Assembly (NCBI GenBank): GCA_964420035.1
Contig: CAYQQR010000046.1
Coordinates: forward strand, 1 to 32,109
Direction: 5' to 3'
Length of the DNA: 32,109 bases
Origin: CAYQQR01 sp964420035
Lineage (GTDB): Bacteria; Bacteroidota; Bacteroidia; Bacteroidales; SM23-62
Each line of letters starts with the position of its first letter. The stretch's first letter is position 1. Position numbers and translations under genes: made by a program. The notes under the pieces were generated by a model that saw only the letters and a list, made by a program, of their open reading frames with translations, was not told the DNA's origin and searched no databases. This document shows positions 1 through 8,850 of the stretch, one piece after another.

Positions 1-50
1 AAATCTCCCTCTTTTCTTAGTTATTTTTCAACTTTCTCCGGACAGTAGTG

Positions 51-73
51 ATTCATAATTCAGAATTCAGAAT
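51..73. repeat. Heptad word array (ATTCATA, ATTCAGA, ATTCAGA)
   Basis: Three consecutive 7-nt units followed by a partial one lie 22 nt before the start codon of the first gene. The same ATTCAGN word recurs at 1525-1545 and 13332-13345, in other intergenic gaps. The rest of positions 1-94 is AT-rich and shows no gene. Confidence 0.7.
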
Positions 74-94
74 GAAAATAAGTTCTGTATCATC

Positions 95-1525
95 ATGCGA
101 AAGCCGGCAATTCTAATTATTCTGATACTTGTCCTTACAGCATGTTCGCAAAGGAGGGAGCCAATCGAAATAAACGGGGTTTTTCCTGAAATGACGGTGG
201 TGGGACCTCATGAGAACATGTCGGAGAGCGGTATCGGGGCCCTGATTACCTGGGCCGACAAGCTCTGGGCCATTGGTTATGTGGCCCATATCAAAGGGAG
301 CCGCATTGGCTTATATGAGTTCTCGGAAGACATGACCATGAAAAAACACCCTCAGAGTGTTACGGGTACCTTTGCCAACCGGATGATCCACAAACCTTCC
401 TTGCAGGCCATCATTGGACCGCATTTTATTGATCAGGACGGCAAGGTCAGAACATCGGAAGAACTTTCCGGGCACCGTTTAACGGCGACAATGAGCCATC
501 TGACCCGGCCCGACAGCCTGGTCTATTTCCTGACCATGGAGGGTTTGCTTTTCGAGACCAACGTATACAGCCTTGAAAGCAAAGAGCTCTTTAACCTGGT
601 GGATGAACTGGACCTGCCGGAAAGTGCCCAGCCTCATTTTAAGGGAGGTTTCACAGGGAACGGCCGGGTAATCGTGGCCAATAATTCCTATGACGAGAGG
701 GAATACCTGGGTGAGCGCCAGGCGGGCAGACTGGCGGAATGGGATGGCAGGCAGTGGACCATCATTGAAAAAAACCCCTTTGTAGAAGTTAACGGTAAGA
801 TCAACAGCTACGGTCAGACCAGCGTATACGGAAATCCCATATTTGCTACCGGCTGGGACAAACGTTCGGTGATCCTAATGAACTACAACGACCGGACTAA
901 CAGTTGGAAACGTTACAGATTACCCAAAGGCAGCCATTCCTTCGACCATACCTGGAACACGGAATGGATGCGTATCCGGGAAGCACAGACCGAGAGGTTC
1001 ATCATGGATGTTCACGGACTGTTTTACGAACTGCCCATGATGACTTACGGAGGGGAGGTCTGGGGCATCAAGCCCATTGCTTACCACCTGAGGATCGTGC
1101 CTGATTTCTGCTTCTGGCGCGGCATGTTCGTCATGGCGGGTGACCAGACCGATCATGGAGTGGGACAACCACAGACAGGACTTTTATTTGAGAACATCGA
1201 CGATCTCTGGAATTACGGTAAGCCGAAAGGATGGGGTGCTGTATGGCGCAAGGATACCCTGGAAGGAGAAAGCATTTCCGATCCTTTCCTGATGACCGGA
1301 TTCGACGACAAAACCCTCCATGTCAGTCAGTACAGCCAGGGCATTACCCGCGTCACCGTTCAGGTGGATTACCTGGGTGACGGAAGCTGGGAGGATTATA
1401 CCAGTCTGACCCTGCTTGGTAAAGACTACCGCTTCCATGTTTTCCCGGAGGGATTTTCAGCTCATTGGGTAAGACTGGTGGTGAACCAGGATTGTATCCT
1501 CACCGCCCAATTCACTTATAATTAA
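95..1525 (+). CDS. Lipoprotein of unknown function
   Basis: I do not recognise this 476-residue protein. It opens with a short basic stretch, a hydrophobic core and a lipobox ending LTAC, so Cys17 should be lipidated. The residues after it (SQRREP) are not acidic, so the Bacteroidota surface-export signal is absent and an inner-leaflet outer-membrane position is more likely. The body is rich in Trp, Tyr and Gly with repeated beta-strand-like segments such as WDGRQWTI and NRTNSW-type turns, which fits a propeller or beta-sandwich, and the last 80 residues look like a separate beta domain. The ATG at 95 is the natural start because the signal peptide begins there. The gene points toward the next one and shares a terminator with it. 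It may belong to a neighbouring operon to the left of the window. Confidence 0.8.
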   Translation: MRKPAILIILILVLTACSQRREPIEINGVFPEMTVVGPHENMSESGIGALITWADKLWAIGYVAHIKGSRIGLYEFSEDMTMKKHPQSVTGTFANRMIHKPSLQAIIGPHFIDQDGKVRTSEELSGHRLTATMSHLTRPDSLVYFLTMEGLLFETNVYSLESKELFNLVDELDLPESAQPHFKGGFTGNGRVIVANNSYDEREYLGERQAGRLAEWDGRQWTIIEKNPFVEVNGKINSYGQTSVYGNPIFATGWDKRSVILMNYNDRTNSWKRYRLPKGSHSFDHTWNTEWMRIREAQTERFIMDVHGLFYELPMMTYGGEVWGIKPIAYHLRIVPDFCFWRGMFVMAGDQTDHGVGQPQTGLLFENIDDLWNYGKPKGWGAVWRKDTLEGESISDPFLMTGFDDKTLHVSQYSQGITRVTVQVDYLGDGSWEDYTSLTLLGKDYRFHVFPEGFSAHWVRLVVNQDCILTAQFTYN

Positions 1526-1573
1526 TTCAGAATTCAGGATTCAGCCTGACTGCAGTCAGGCTGAATCCTGAAT
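1525..1573. repeat. Heptad words leading into a perfect 42-nt palindrome
   Basis: Three ATTCAGN heptads (1525-1545) run into a perfect palindrome at 1532-1573 with 21-bp arms meeting at CTGCAG and no unpaired loop. The 19 nt at 1530-1548 (GAATTCAGGATTCAGCCTG) recur exactly at 13331-13349, just after the SusC gene. It sits in the gap between two convergent genes. Confidence 0.85.
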
Positions 1574-1576
1574 CAG

Positions 1577-1606
1577 AAAGGGTGCGCTCCGAGGAGTGCA
1601 CCCTTT
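1577..1606. terminator. Hairpin between convergent genes, probable bidirectional terminator
   Basis: A 13-bp stem (1577-1589 with 1594-1606, one G-T pair) closes a CGAG tetraloop. The outer pairs are A-T, giving AAAGGG on one side and CCCTTT on the other, so both strands have a short T-run after the stem. Its position between a rightward gene ending at 1525 and a leftward gene ending at 1634 fits a shared terminator. The T-run is short, so efficiency is uncertain. Confidence 0.65.
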
Positions 1607-1633
1607 CAACCCTTTACATCACAACCAGAAGAG

Positions 1634-2740
1634 CTAATCTTTGAATTCTATTTCCAGGTTCCTTATCTCTTTGGGGTTATAGGGATTCAGGAACTGTATC
1701 CTGGCTTCGAGCGGATCATACTCCGTACCGGGAGATTCACCTCCGGCAACGAAACCGAACTGGTTAAAATATCCGGGAGCTTCTGTATCTTCGAGGTATT
1801 GTTCCACTTCTGTACTGTCAATACCCGGCCATGCGGCATATATCCTTCTCTGGAAGGTATTCCTGATGGAATAGTAACCAAGAATGGCATCCCGGCTGGT
1901 CAGGTCGGCATTGCTGGGGGGCAGACCCACTTCAGCAACTCCTATATTTTCAGTGTCATGACCCGAGGCTGCAAAGGCCCAGTTCATGCCATCGGGTCCG
2001 GCAAAGAACCGTGCATTGGGATGATCGGAATTACCGAATACATCCACAAATTCACCTTTCTTACCCACGAACATCTTCATTCTCTGCATGGCGAACTGGT
2101 CTTCCAGCGGAGAAGGCAAGGGCAGTCCGGTGATATAAACGATCATATGGGCATCATACCCGTATTCTCCGGCCTGGCTATAGTCGATACGGAACATGGC
2201 ATCGGGGAGGTTGACATCCTTTTCCCTGTCAATATTGTAAGGCTTTAACAGGGCGATCCCTTTCAGTGGATTGCGGTTCCAGAATACCTGCATACCCTTA
2301 CCCCCATCTTCATTGCCTTCGGAATCTGCATCGCTGATGGTCAGGCAGAATTCCCAGACTACACCCTCGTATTCTGCATTTTCAACCACTGCCAGGTTTT
2401 TATCCCTTCCGTCGTCCTCACTGGTGTAGGTCAAGACCATGGGCTTATTGATCTCATAGCGGTTGATGGCCAGTATGATCTCCTCAACGAGCTCGGCGGC
2501 CTCTTCACCGGCATGAATGAAAAATACAAGGGGAACATATACCGCGTTGCCGTTGAGGGGTTCCACGGCGGCGGATTTCTTGCTGGTCTCTTCCTGACTG
2601 ATGGCATCAGGGATATTTACGGCAAAGGATTCGGGAAGGATGTCCTGATCCTCTGAGAACAGGTTATCATCCTTTTCACAACCGGCCAATATCATTCCTC
2701 CGGTCAGCAGGGTAATAAAAAGATACTTTAGTGATTTCAT
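1634..2740 (-). CDS. Surface-exported lipoprotein of unknown function
   Basis: This is a 368-residue protein starting at the ATG at 2740, where a classic signal begins (MKSLKYLFITLL, lipobox ILAGC, Cys21). An upstream in-frame extension would place 26 unrelated residues before the signal and is rejected. The residues after the cysteine read EKDDN, which matches the lysine-plus-acidic lipoprotein export signal known from Bacteroidota, so the mature protein is probably displayed on the cell surface. The mature part is acidic, with no catalytic motif I can name. It lies downstream of the DUF4249 gene on the same strand after a 209-nt gap, so it may be read from the same operon as the TonB-dependent receptor and act as an accessory ligand-binding protein. 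That role is inference. Confidence 0.8.
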   Translation of the reverse strand: MKSLKYLFITLLTGGMILAGCEKDDNLFSEDQDILPESFAVNIPDAISQEETSKKSAAVEPLNGNAVYVPLVFFIHAGEEAAELVEEIILAINRYEINKPMVLTYTSEDDGRDKNLAVVENAEYEGVVWEFCLTISDADSEGNEDGGKGMQVFWNRNPLKGIALLKPYNIDREKDVNLPDAMFRIDYSQAGEYGYDAHMIVYITGLPLPSPLEDQFAMQRMKMFVGKKGEFVDVFGNSDHPNARFFAGPDGMNWAFAASGHDTENIGVAEVGLPPSNADLTSRDAILGYYSIRNTFQRRIYAAWPGIDSTEVEQYLEDTEAPGYFNQFGFVAGGESPGTEYDPLEARIQFLNPYNPKEIRNLEIEFKD

Positions 2741-2872
2741 GACTATCGCTATTTGGTTCGTTTTTAAAATTGCATTCACTCCTATCACACATGAACCAAA
2801 TGTTACCCTGACTTGCATTCTAAAAAAATCAAATAATAAAGTATCTCATACTTTTTAGAATGTAAGATTATA

Positions 2873-2952
2873 AATGAAAGATGAAAGATTGTTCAAGTGT
2901 TGATATTCTCTGGATTATTACTGCCAATCTTTAATCTTCAATCTTCAATTTA
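2873..2952. repeat. Heptad word arrays in the gap between two lipoprotein genes
   Basis: Two TGAAAGA-type units lie near 2874-2888, and four 7-nt units (CAATCTT, TAATCTT, CAATCTT, CAATTTA) run from 2925 to 2952, directly into the stop codon of the DUF4249 gene. Read on the other strand these are GATTGAA words, the same as those at 27087-27114. The remainder of the gap 2741-2949 is AT-rich and shows no gene and no convincing promoter. Confidence 0.7.
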
Positions 2953-3759
2953 CTCCAGTACTAAGGTATCCCCCACCACCGTAGAGGCTGAAAAGAAACC
3001 AACCACTTCATGATCGGAGCGGATATTGGTGGCCGGGTTGGACCGGGCCACGTCGAGCAGTCCGCCCCGCCAGGTGGTTTCCATGAGGATGCCGCGCAGA
3101 TAATCCCTGTGATCCTGAGTAAGGGAATATTTGCGTCTAACCCATACAGAACCGGGAGAAACGGCAATCTCCTGCTGATCGGGCTGGAAAATATCCATCA
3201 CGTCGATATTCTCGAGTGAATAGTAATAGATCAGGTATGAGGGGAGCTGTTGTGTATCCGGACCGGGATCCCAAAGCTTATATTCCATCATGTATACATC
3301 CGGATCCCGTGGGTGGGGCAGTTCATAGTAGCCTGAATCGTTGACAAGGTATACGGGCCGGTTCAGGGGTATTCCCGGATCCATCCCGGAAAATGCCCTG
3401 TAATAACGGTCTTCCCAGATAATATTCAGCTGGTACAGTCCCGTAACGGTAGCCCGGAATGACCCTGTTGAATAATAATCTCCCGGCGATCCGTGATCTT
3501 CCGGAAAAGTAAAGGTGTCCCGTCGATTCGGACTGATGCGGTGAATAACCTGCACCAGTGCACCGGAGGCCGGCGAAAATCCCTGGTTCAGATCCGGTCC
3601 TACCCGGCCCAACCGAACCAATTGATGTTTTTTTTCATTGGTAAGGATACATTCCACGGATAAAATACCCGGGTCCTCAGCTGCAAAATCCTTTTCAACA
3701 ACCTTCTCACAGGAAAGCAGGGATAATATGAAGCATATGAGGATTGTCCTGTGTTTCAT
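2950..3759 (-). CDS. DUF4249-family outer-membrane lipoprotein
   Basis: This 269-residue lipoprotein has a signal ending in LLSC (Cys17), followed by EKVVEKDF, an acidic stretch consistent with surface export. The N-terminal beta-rich layout (a line such as LSVECILTNEKKHQLVRL, then a Tyr/Pro-rich middle) is typical of the DUF4249 family, whose genes usually follow a carboxypeptidase-regulatory-domain TonB receptor in Bacteroidota. That is the case here: its ATG overlaps the receptor stop codon by one base (TGATG), so the two are translationally coupled. The likely role is a receptor-associated lid or ligand-binding lipoprotein, loosely analogous to SusD. The family function is not established. 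It is somewhat shorter than many family members. The stop lies inside a heptad repeat. Confidence 0.85.
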   Translation of the reverse strand: MKHRTILICFILSLLSCEKVVEKDFAAEDPGILSVECILTNEKKHQLVRLGRVGPDLNQGFSPASGALVQVIHRISPNRRDTFTFPEDHGSPGDYYSTGSFRATVTGLYQLNIIWEDRYYRAFSGMDPGIPLNRPVYLVNDSGYYELPHPRDPDVYMMEYKLWDPGPDTQQLPSYLIYYYSLENIDVMDIFQPDQQEIAVSPGSVWVRRKYSLTQDHRDYLRGILMETTWRGGLLDVARSNPATNIRSDHEVVGFFSASTVVGDTLVLE

Positions 3760-6413
3760 CAGAAATTGAATTTATAACTGATCGAAGGGACAGCTTTGTT
3801 CAGGTAGATCTCAGACACGACCACCCTGGAACTTTCAAACACGTTCAGGGGGATCTTGAAATTTCCTTCAGCATCCAGGATCTTGTTATAATTCAAAAAG
3901 ACGGGATTCTCCCTTCCGTAAACATTGTAGAGGGCCAGAACCAAGCTGTGCCGGTACTTTCTTTCGGGAGCACTTAAGGTCCATTCCAGACCCAGATCCA
4001 TCCGGTGGTAATCCGGGGCACGGCTGTTATTTCTGGAAGGGTAATAGGGTACCTGCATCCCGTTATAATAGTAAAATCCGGTAGCCTTTGTGATCGCTGC
4101 ACCGGATTGGCAGATCCAGGTTCCCGTTAATTGCAGTTTGGGGCTCAGCTCCAGTTCGAGGTATGCTGCAAAGTCATGACGTCGGTCATTATAAGGCGGA
4201 AAGAGCTCTCCCCCGTTGATCCCGTTGATCTCCTTTTCAACTTTTCCCAGGCTATATCCAATCCAACCCTGCAATTTACCCCTGTTTTTTTCAAGCAGGA
4301 ACTCAAGGCCGTAGGCCCGGGCCTCTCCAAAACGTAATTCACGCTCAATATGTGTATTCAGCAATAGTTCGGCATGTTCGGTATAATCGATCTGGTTCTG
4401 AAGACTTTTATAATAAGCTTCCAGACTAAGGGAAATACCGGTTTTCCGGAATATCCGGTAATATCCTGCCGTAAATTGCATAGCCGTTTGGGGTTGAATG
4501 TTGGGACCGCTGGGCAGCCATACTTCAAGTGAAGTAAAGGGACTGATGGAATTGGATATAAGGTGCAGATTCTGAACATTCCTGTTTGCCGCCAGTTTGA
4601 GGCTTTGTGTATGGGTGATCCGGAAGTTGGCCCCAATGCGGGGTTCAAGCTCCGCGTAATGATTATAGGTCTCGCCATCCGGGTAAAAAATGGTATCCAC
4701 GGGTTGATAAAAAGTATTATAGGTGAATTCATAAGCCCTGCCGCGGCTGCCCCAGCTGTTGATCCTCAATCCGTAATCGAGGCTGAACGATTCACTGAGC
4801 TGCAATTCATGACCCGCGTAAACGATGATCTCCCGGGTAGTCTTCCTGGGTACCCTGGGCCAGGGTCCGGAGCTGTTGGTGCCACCCACCTGGAAGTTGC
4901 CCGGGTTGAAATTGTACCCGCCAATCTTGGCGCCAAACTTCAGGGTATGGCCGGCGTCCTTATAAAAGGAAAAATCTGTTTTTAACGACAGATTGGCAAT
5001 ATGTGCATTCCAGAAATCATTCTGCTTGAAGGAGGTAACCAGGAAATAATCGTATTTACTTCCGTAGAGGGTGGTATTGGAAAAGAGCCTTGGCCCGAAA
5101 ACATGGTTCCACCTCAGGGTGCCTGCAATGTTCAACCAGTTGATACCGGATCCGTCTTGTCCTTCTTTTAAACTGAAATAATCTCTTCCCACGTAGCTGG
5201 AAAAATAAATCCTGTCTTTCGGTCCTGCCTTGAAATTGAATTTCCCTGTAAGATCATAGAAATACATCTCTTCCACTTCAGGGAGGTTTTGCCGCAGCAA
5301 CCAGCCAAAATGGGAATGCCTGCCGGAGAGAAAAAAAGAACTCTTTTCTTTTTTTATGGGACCTTCCACATGTATCTGTGAACTCATCAGTCCTGTGCGA
5401 CCCCCCGTGTGGTAAGAATTCAGGTTCCCTTCCCGGGTACGGATATCCAGCAGTGAACCCAACCGGCCGCCGTATTCTATGGGAAAATCACCCTTGTAAA
5501 ACTTCATATCGCGAATCGCCTCGGGAACAAAGGTGGAGAAATAGCCAAACATATGACTGGGATTGAAGATGATGGCCTCATCCACCTGGACCAGGTTATG
5601 ATCCCGGTTGCTGCCGCGAACATAGTAAAACACCGATCCGTCCCCGAAGAAAGTAACCCCGGGATATGTTTGCAGGGATTTGATCACGTCAGCTTCACCA
5701 AAGACAGCCGGCATGTTCCTTATGGACCTGACCGGTATGATGGAAGCCCCCATCCGGTTCCTCTCGGTGATCAGTTCCTTTTCCGATGCATGGATCACCA
5801 CAGCTTCCATTTGTTTGGGGCTCTCTTCAAGACGGAAGGTATGTTCCTGGTCTCCGGTAAGTTTCAGCTCAAGTTCCCGGGCCTTATAACCCATATATGA
5901 AGCTACCAGGGTATAGTTACCCGGACCCGAGCTAAGGGAATAAAAACCATAGGGATTGGTGATGGTTCCATGATAACTGTCTTCCAGATAAAGGGTGGCG
6001 CCGATGAGCCCTTCTCCGGAGCGTTCATCCAAAACATAACCGCTGATGGTGTATTCCTGATCTATCTCTTTGGAAGAGGGCTCGATCCGTACCGGACGAA
6101 CAACCAGGTAATCCTCAACCACCAGGTATTCCAATCCGGCTTCGGGAAGCACCTCGTTCAGAAGCTGTTTCAAAGAAATATTTTCAGCTTTGTATGTTAC
6201 CCGGAAACCGGGGTCAAGCTTATCCCTGCTGTACGATAACCGTATTCCGGAACGTTCTTCAAGCCTTTCCAGGAAAACATTCAGGGTTACCTGGTCAAAA
6301 GAAACGCTCACCCTGGTCTGCAGCAGTGGATCAGCTTGCGCATGCAGGGCACATACCGGTAAAAGAATTCCGGTCAGCAGGAGCAACCATCCGCCTATAC
6401 TCCGTTTAAGCAT
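3759..6413 (-). CDS. TonB-dependent receptor with STN signalling domain
   Basis: This 884-residue outer-membrane receptor starts at the ATG at 6413, where the signal peptide begins (MLKRSIGGWLLLL, cleavage after LHAQ). Ten extra upstream residues are possible but would bury the signal. Domain order: STN secretin/TonB short N-terminal domain about 35-105, carboxypeptidase-regulatory-like beta sandwich about 121-196, a TonB-box-like stretch (QMEAVVIHA) about 201-209, plug about 215-335, then a beta barrel ending in phenylalanine (SYKFNF), the normal barrel C-terminus. The STN domain marks receptors that signal to a FecR-type anti-sigma factor, and that gene lies 23 nt upstream. Its partner lipoprotein is translationally coupled downstream. 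At this length and with a DUF4249 partner it is not a SusC-type glycan importer. The ligand is unknown. Confidence 0.9.
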   Translation of the reverse strand: MLKRSIGGWLLLLTGILLPVCALHAQADPLLQTRVSVSFDQVTLNVFLERLEERSGIRLSYSRDKLDPGFRVTYKAENISLKQLLNEVLPEAGLEYLVVEDYLVVRPVRIEPSSKEIDQEYTISGYVLDERSGEGLIGATLYLEDSYHGTITNPYGFYSLSSGPGNYTLVASYMGYKARELELKLTGDQEHTFRLEESPKQMEAVVIHASEKELITERNRMGASIIPVRSIRNMPAVFGEADVIKSLQTYPGVTFFGDGSVFYYVRGSNRDHNLVQVDEAIIFNPSHMFGYFSTFVPEAIRDMKFYKGDFPIEYGGRLGSLLDIRTREGNLNSYHTGGRTGLMSSQIHVEGPIKKEKSSFFLSGRHSHFGWLLRQNLPEVEEMYFYDLTGKFNFKAGPKDRIYFSSYVGRDYFSLKEGQDGSGINWLNIAGTLRWNHVFGPRLFSNTTLYGSKYDYFLVTSFKQNDFWNAHIANLSLKTDFSFYKDAGHTLKFGAKIGGYNFNPGNFQVGGTNSSGPWPRVPRKTTREIIVYAGHELQLSESFSLDYGLRINSWGSRGRAYEFTYNTFYQPVDTIFYPDGETYNHYAELEPRIGANFRITHTQSLKLAANRNVQNLHLISNSISPFTSLEVWLPSGPNIQPQTAMQFTAGYYRIFRKTGISLSLEAYYKSLQNQIDYTEHAELLLNTHIERELRFGEARAYGLEFLLEKNRGKLQGWIGYSLGKVEKEINGINGGELFPPYNDRRHDFAAYLELELSPKLQLTGTWICQSGAAITKATGFYYYNGMQVPYYPSRNNSRAPDYHRMDLGLEWTLSAPERKYRHSLVLALYNVYGRENPVFLNYNKILDAEGNFKIPLNVFESSRVVVSEIYLNKAVPSISYKFNF

Positions 6414-6436
6414 GAAACCGTGTTTTTCAAAAAGGA

Positions 6437-7438
6437 TCAACAACCCGGACCGCTCAGCACGTATGCTTCCCCTTCCCTGTTCACTTTAAGGTTGAGCGTT
6501 GAACTGATCACCTTCAGGACCGTTTCCAGGTTTTCATTCCGAAAGTTAGTGCTAATGGTGCATTTGGCAATATCTTCGTTGGCTAATTTCACGGGTATTC
6601 CGTAGTAATCTGAGAGTAAACTGACTACATAGCCCAGATCATTGTTTTCAAAACTTAACAGACCGGTTTGCCAAGCCAGTTCATTGGGATCGTATTTTGC
6701 TGAAGTATGAAGTTCTTTTTCTTCTTTGCGGTAGGTGAGTTTCTGGCCTTTGTGCAGAAAATGCTCACTTTCTGAACCCTGCCTTTTCTTGAAACCAACA
6801 ATCCCTTCGGTCACCATGACCTGAATGGAGGGTTCCTCACGGAAGGCCCGTACATTAAAGCTGGTACCGTGAACCACAACCAGACTGTGATTGACCTGTA
6901 TCTCGAAGTTTTTATCCGGGCCGGAGCTTACCCGGAAAAAGGCTTCGCCGTCCAGTTTAACTTTTCTGCTCCGCTTACCGAAGCTTCTGCTGACGGTCAG
7001 TTCTGTTCCCTTATTCAGGCTAACTTCCGTACCGTCTTCCAGTTGAAGGTCCAGTACAGCGGTCTGGCTGCTGTAACTCCGGCTGGCAATGCCGAAATCG
7101 GGCAGATAAAAGGCCAGTCCCGTAGCAATAAGCAGGGCCAGGGATGCTGCTACGGCCAGCCAGGTGCGTCTTGTATGAATTCTGACCGTCCTGCCCGTAC
7201 CGCTTTTACCAAGCTTGTCCCTGAATTTTTGCCATTCCTGATCCACATCGATCTTATCCGCCAGAACGGCTTCGGCACTGTAGTTCCAGATTTTCTGCAG
7301 ATCTTCATAAAATTCCCGGTTGGCTGCAGCGGTTTCCAGCCAAGCATTAAGCAGGTAGCGGTCTTCTTCTGAAGCCTGATTGTTCAAGGTGTTAACCAGG
7401 AATTCAGGAAGTTGGTCATATTTATGCTGTTCGCTCAT
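6437..7438 (-). CDS. FecR-family anti-sigma factor (leftward system)
   Basis: The 333-residue protein has a cytosolic N-terminal helical segment (1-75) for sigma binding, one membrane span at about 92-112 (WLAVAASLALLIATGLAFYL), a periplasmic FecR domain about 125-225 with the typical EDGTEVSLNKGTELTV and LDGEAFFRV stretches, and a DUF4974-like C-terminus about 262-331 resembling an STN domain. It should hold the adjacent sigma factor inactive until the downstream receptor is occupied. A good purine-rich ribosome site (AGGAAAAAAG) precedes the ATG at 7438. It lies 52 nt after the sigma gene and 23 nt before the receptor gene, so the set is one operon. Confidence 0.92.
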   Translation of the reverse strand: MSEQHKYDQLPEFLVNTLNNQASEEDRYLLNAWLETAAANREFYEDLQKIWNYSAEAVLADKIDVDQEWQKFRDKLGKSGTGRTVRIHTRRTWLAVAASLALLIATGLAFYLPDFGIASRSYSSQTAVLDLQLEDGTEVSLNKGTELTVSRSFGKRSRKVKLDGEAFFRVSSGPDKNFEIQVNHSLVVVHGTSFNVRAFREEPSIQVMVTEGIVGFKKRQGSESEHFLHKGQKLTYRKEEKELHTSAKYDPNELAWQTGLLSFENNDLGYVVSLLSDYYGIPVKLANEDIAKCTISTNFRNENLETVLKVISSTLNLKVNREGEAYVLSGPGC

Positions 7439-7490
7439 CTTTTTTCCTCACCTATAACACACCGGGAACATTATTTTCCCTGATGCCGAA

Positions 7491-8042
7491 TCACAGATTG
7501 ATCCATAAAAGAGCCCAGAGGATCAGTTCAATCATATGCCTGAGTTTTTCACGCAATATTTTCAAAGCCTTCGACATCTGAGTTTCAACGGTTTTAACTG
7601 ATATATTCAAACGCTCTGCTATCTCATGGTACTTCAACTCTTCAAAACGGCTGAGTTCAAAAACCTCCCTGCATCTCCCGGGAAGGTCGGCCATGGCATT
7701 AAGAATCTCCCGGTACTCTTCGCTGCTCACCAGCTGGTCCTCAACGGTCGTGTCCCGGAAGTCTGAATGCTCCTGATCCTGCTGGCCTTCCTGCCCGGTG
7801 AATTTTTTACGATCACGGATATAATTCAGGCTTCGGTTTTGCACCGAAGAATACAGGTAAGATTTCATGGACCGGTCCCAGTCGATCTCTTTCTGCTTTT
7901 CCCATAAATTATGAAAGACCTGGTGAACGATATCCTTAGCCTCATCCAGGTCGCCGGTATACTTGGCAGCAAATACCGCCAGGGGTGTGAAAAACTCCCT
8001 GAAAAGCTGCTCGATGATATGTTCCGTAGATGGGGAAGCCAC
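7491..8042 (-). CDS. ECF sigma factor with hydrophobic C-terminal tail
   Basis: This 183-residue sigma-70-family ECF factor has region 2 at about 12-80 (promoter melting and -10 binding) and region 4 at about 108-165, with the helix-turn-helix reading YHEIAERLNISVKTVETQ. It starts at a GTG at 8042 preceded by AGGAAAAGACC; no ATG in frame fits. The final 14 residues (MIELILWALLWINL, about 170-183) form a hydrophobic tail after the usual end of region 4. Such tails occur in some Bacteroidota ECF factors, and here it could contact the membrane or the anti-sigma factor. It heads the leftward operon and is divergent from a second sigma gene across a 140-nt gap. Confidence 0.9.
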   Translation of the reverse strand: MASPSTEHIIEQLFREFFTPLAVFAAKYTGDLDEAKDIVHQVFHNLWEKQKEIDWDRSMKSYLYSSVQNRSLNYIRDRKKFTGQEGQQDQEHSDFRDTTVEDQLVSSEEYREILNAMADLPGRCREVFELSRFEELKYHEIAERLNISVKTVETQMSKALKILREKLRHMIELILWALLWINL

Positions 8043-8182
8043 GGTCTTTTCCTTAAACCCTAAAAATAGTCATTTGTGTTTATCTAAACCACAGGCAAAT
8101 TCATAAGCAGTATGAATTATTTCAACTTTCATTTAGAAATCCCCAATAAAACATTATTTTAAGGTCTCGATATCCAGGGTTG

Positions 8183-8761
8183 ATGGCAAAAAAGAAAGGT
8201 AAACCCAATCAAATTCTTAACCATGAGCGCATACAGGTCATCGCGCTGAAGCAGGGTGAGGAAAGTGCTTTTGAATTCCTGTACACGCTCTACGCACAGC
8301 AGATCTATGCCTTTGCCATGACCTTTTTCAGAAACCACTTCGAAGCAGAAGGAACGGTACAGGAAGTGTTTACCAAGATCTGGCTGAACCGGGAACACAT
8401 CAATGAGGATCTTTCTTTCAGGAACTATTTGTTCACCATTTCAAAGAATCACATTCTAAATAAGATCCGGGAGCGGAATATCGAATTGAAATACCTGGAA
8501 AGCAAATCCCGGTTCTCAGGCGAAAAGAACTATACGGAAGAAGATGTATTCTTAGCTGATTTTAAAGAATTGATCGATGATGCAATAAATATTTTGCCGG
8601 AAAGAAGGAGGATGGCCTTTGAACTGAGCAGGAGGCAGGGGCTGAGTTATAAGGAGATCGCTGAAAAAATGAGAATTTCTGTCAAAACCGTCGAAGTACA
8701 GATCAGCAAGGCCATAAAGCAAATTAAGGATATGATCGGTTACGACAGGATAAAAGAATGA
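8183..8761 (+). CDS. ECF sigma factor for the polysaccharide locus
   Basis: This is a 192-residue ECF sigma factor with region 2 about 27-92 (FEFLYTLYAQQIYAFAMTF) and region 4 about 127-183 with the helix-turn-helix LSYKEIAEKMRISVKTVEVQ. The ATG at 8183 is preferred over the TTG one codon earlier; AGGG lies just upstream. Unlike the divergent paralogue it has no hydrophobic tail but a charged end (YDRIKE) and a lysine-rich start. It is followed by its FecR anti-sigma gene and then SusC and SusD, so it probably activates those genes when the STN domain of SusC signals that glycan is present. The intergenic region shared with the other sigma gene (8043-8182) shows no exact TAnnTTTG element. Confidence 0.92.
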   Translation: MAKKKGKPNQILNHERIQVIALKQGEESAFEFLYTLYAQQIYAFAMTFFRNHFEAEGTVQEVFTKIWLNREHINEDLSFRNYLFTISKNHILNKIRERNIELKYLESKSRFSGEKNYTEEDVFLADFKELIDDAINILPERRRMAFELSRRQGLSYKEIAEKMRISVKTVEVQISKAIKQIKDMIGYDRIKE

Positions 8762-8807
8762 TTTTTATGGATAAGGGTAAACAAGGAATATTTTGTATAG
8801 TACTTAG

Positions 8808-8830
8808 CATAGGGTCATGCTTACCCTATG
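8808..8830 (+). other. Hairpin between sigma and anti-sigma genes
   Basis: CATAGGGT at 8808-8815 pairs with ACCCTATG at 8823-8830 across a 7-nt loop, inside the 89-nt gap between the sigma gene and its anti-sigma gene. No T-tract follows, so it is not a standard terminator. It could tune the ratio of the two proteins through mRNA processing or stability, which is inference. Confidence 0.5.
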
Positions 8831-8850
8831 GATCGAAATGACCTCAATGT

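Noticed and set aside
2741..2818. N-terminal extension of the 1634-2740 lipoprotein
   Set aside because: The 26 extra residues precede a complete lipoprotein signal, which must be at the N-terminus.
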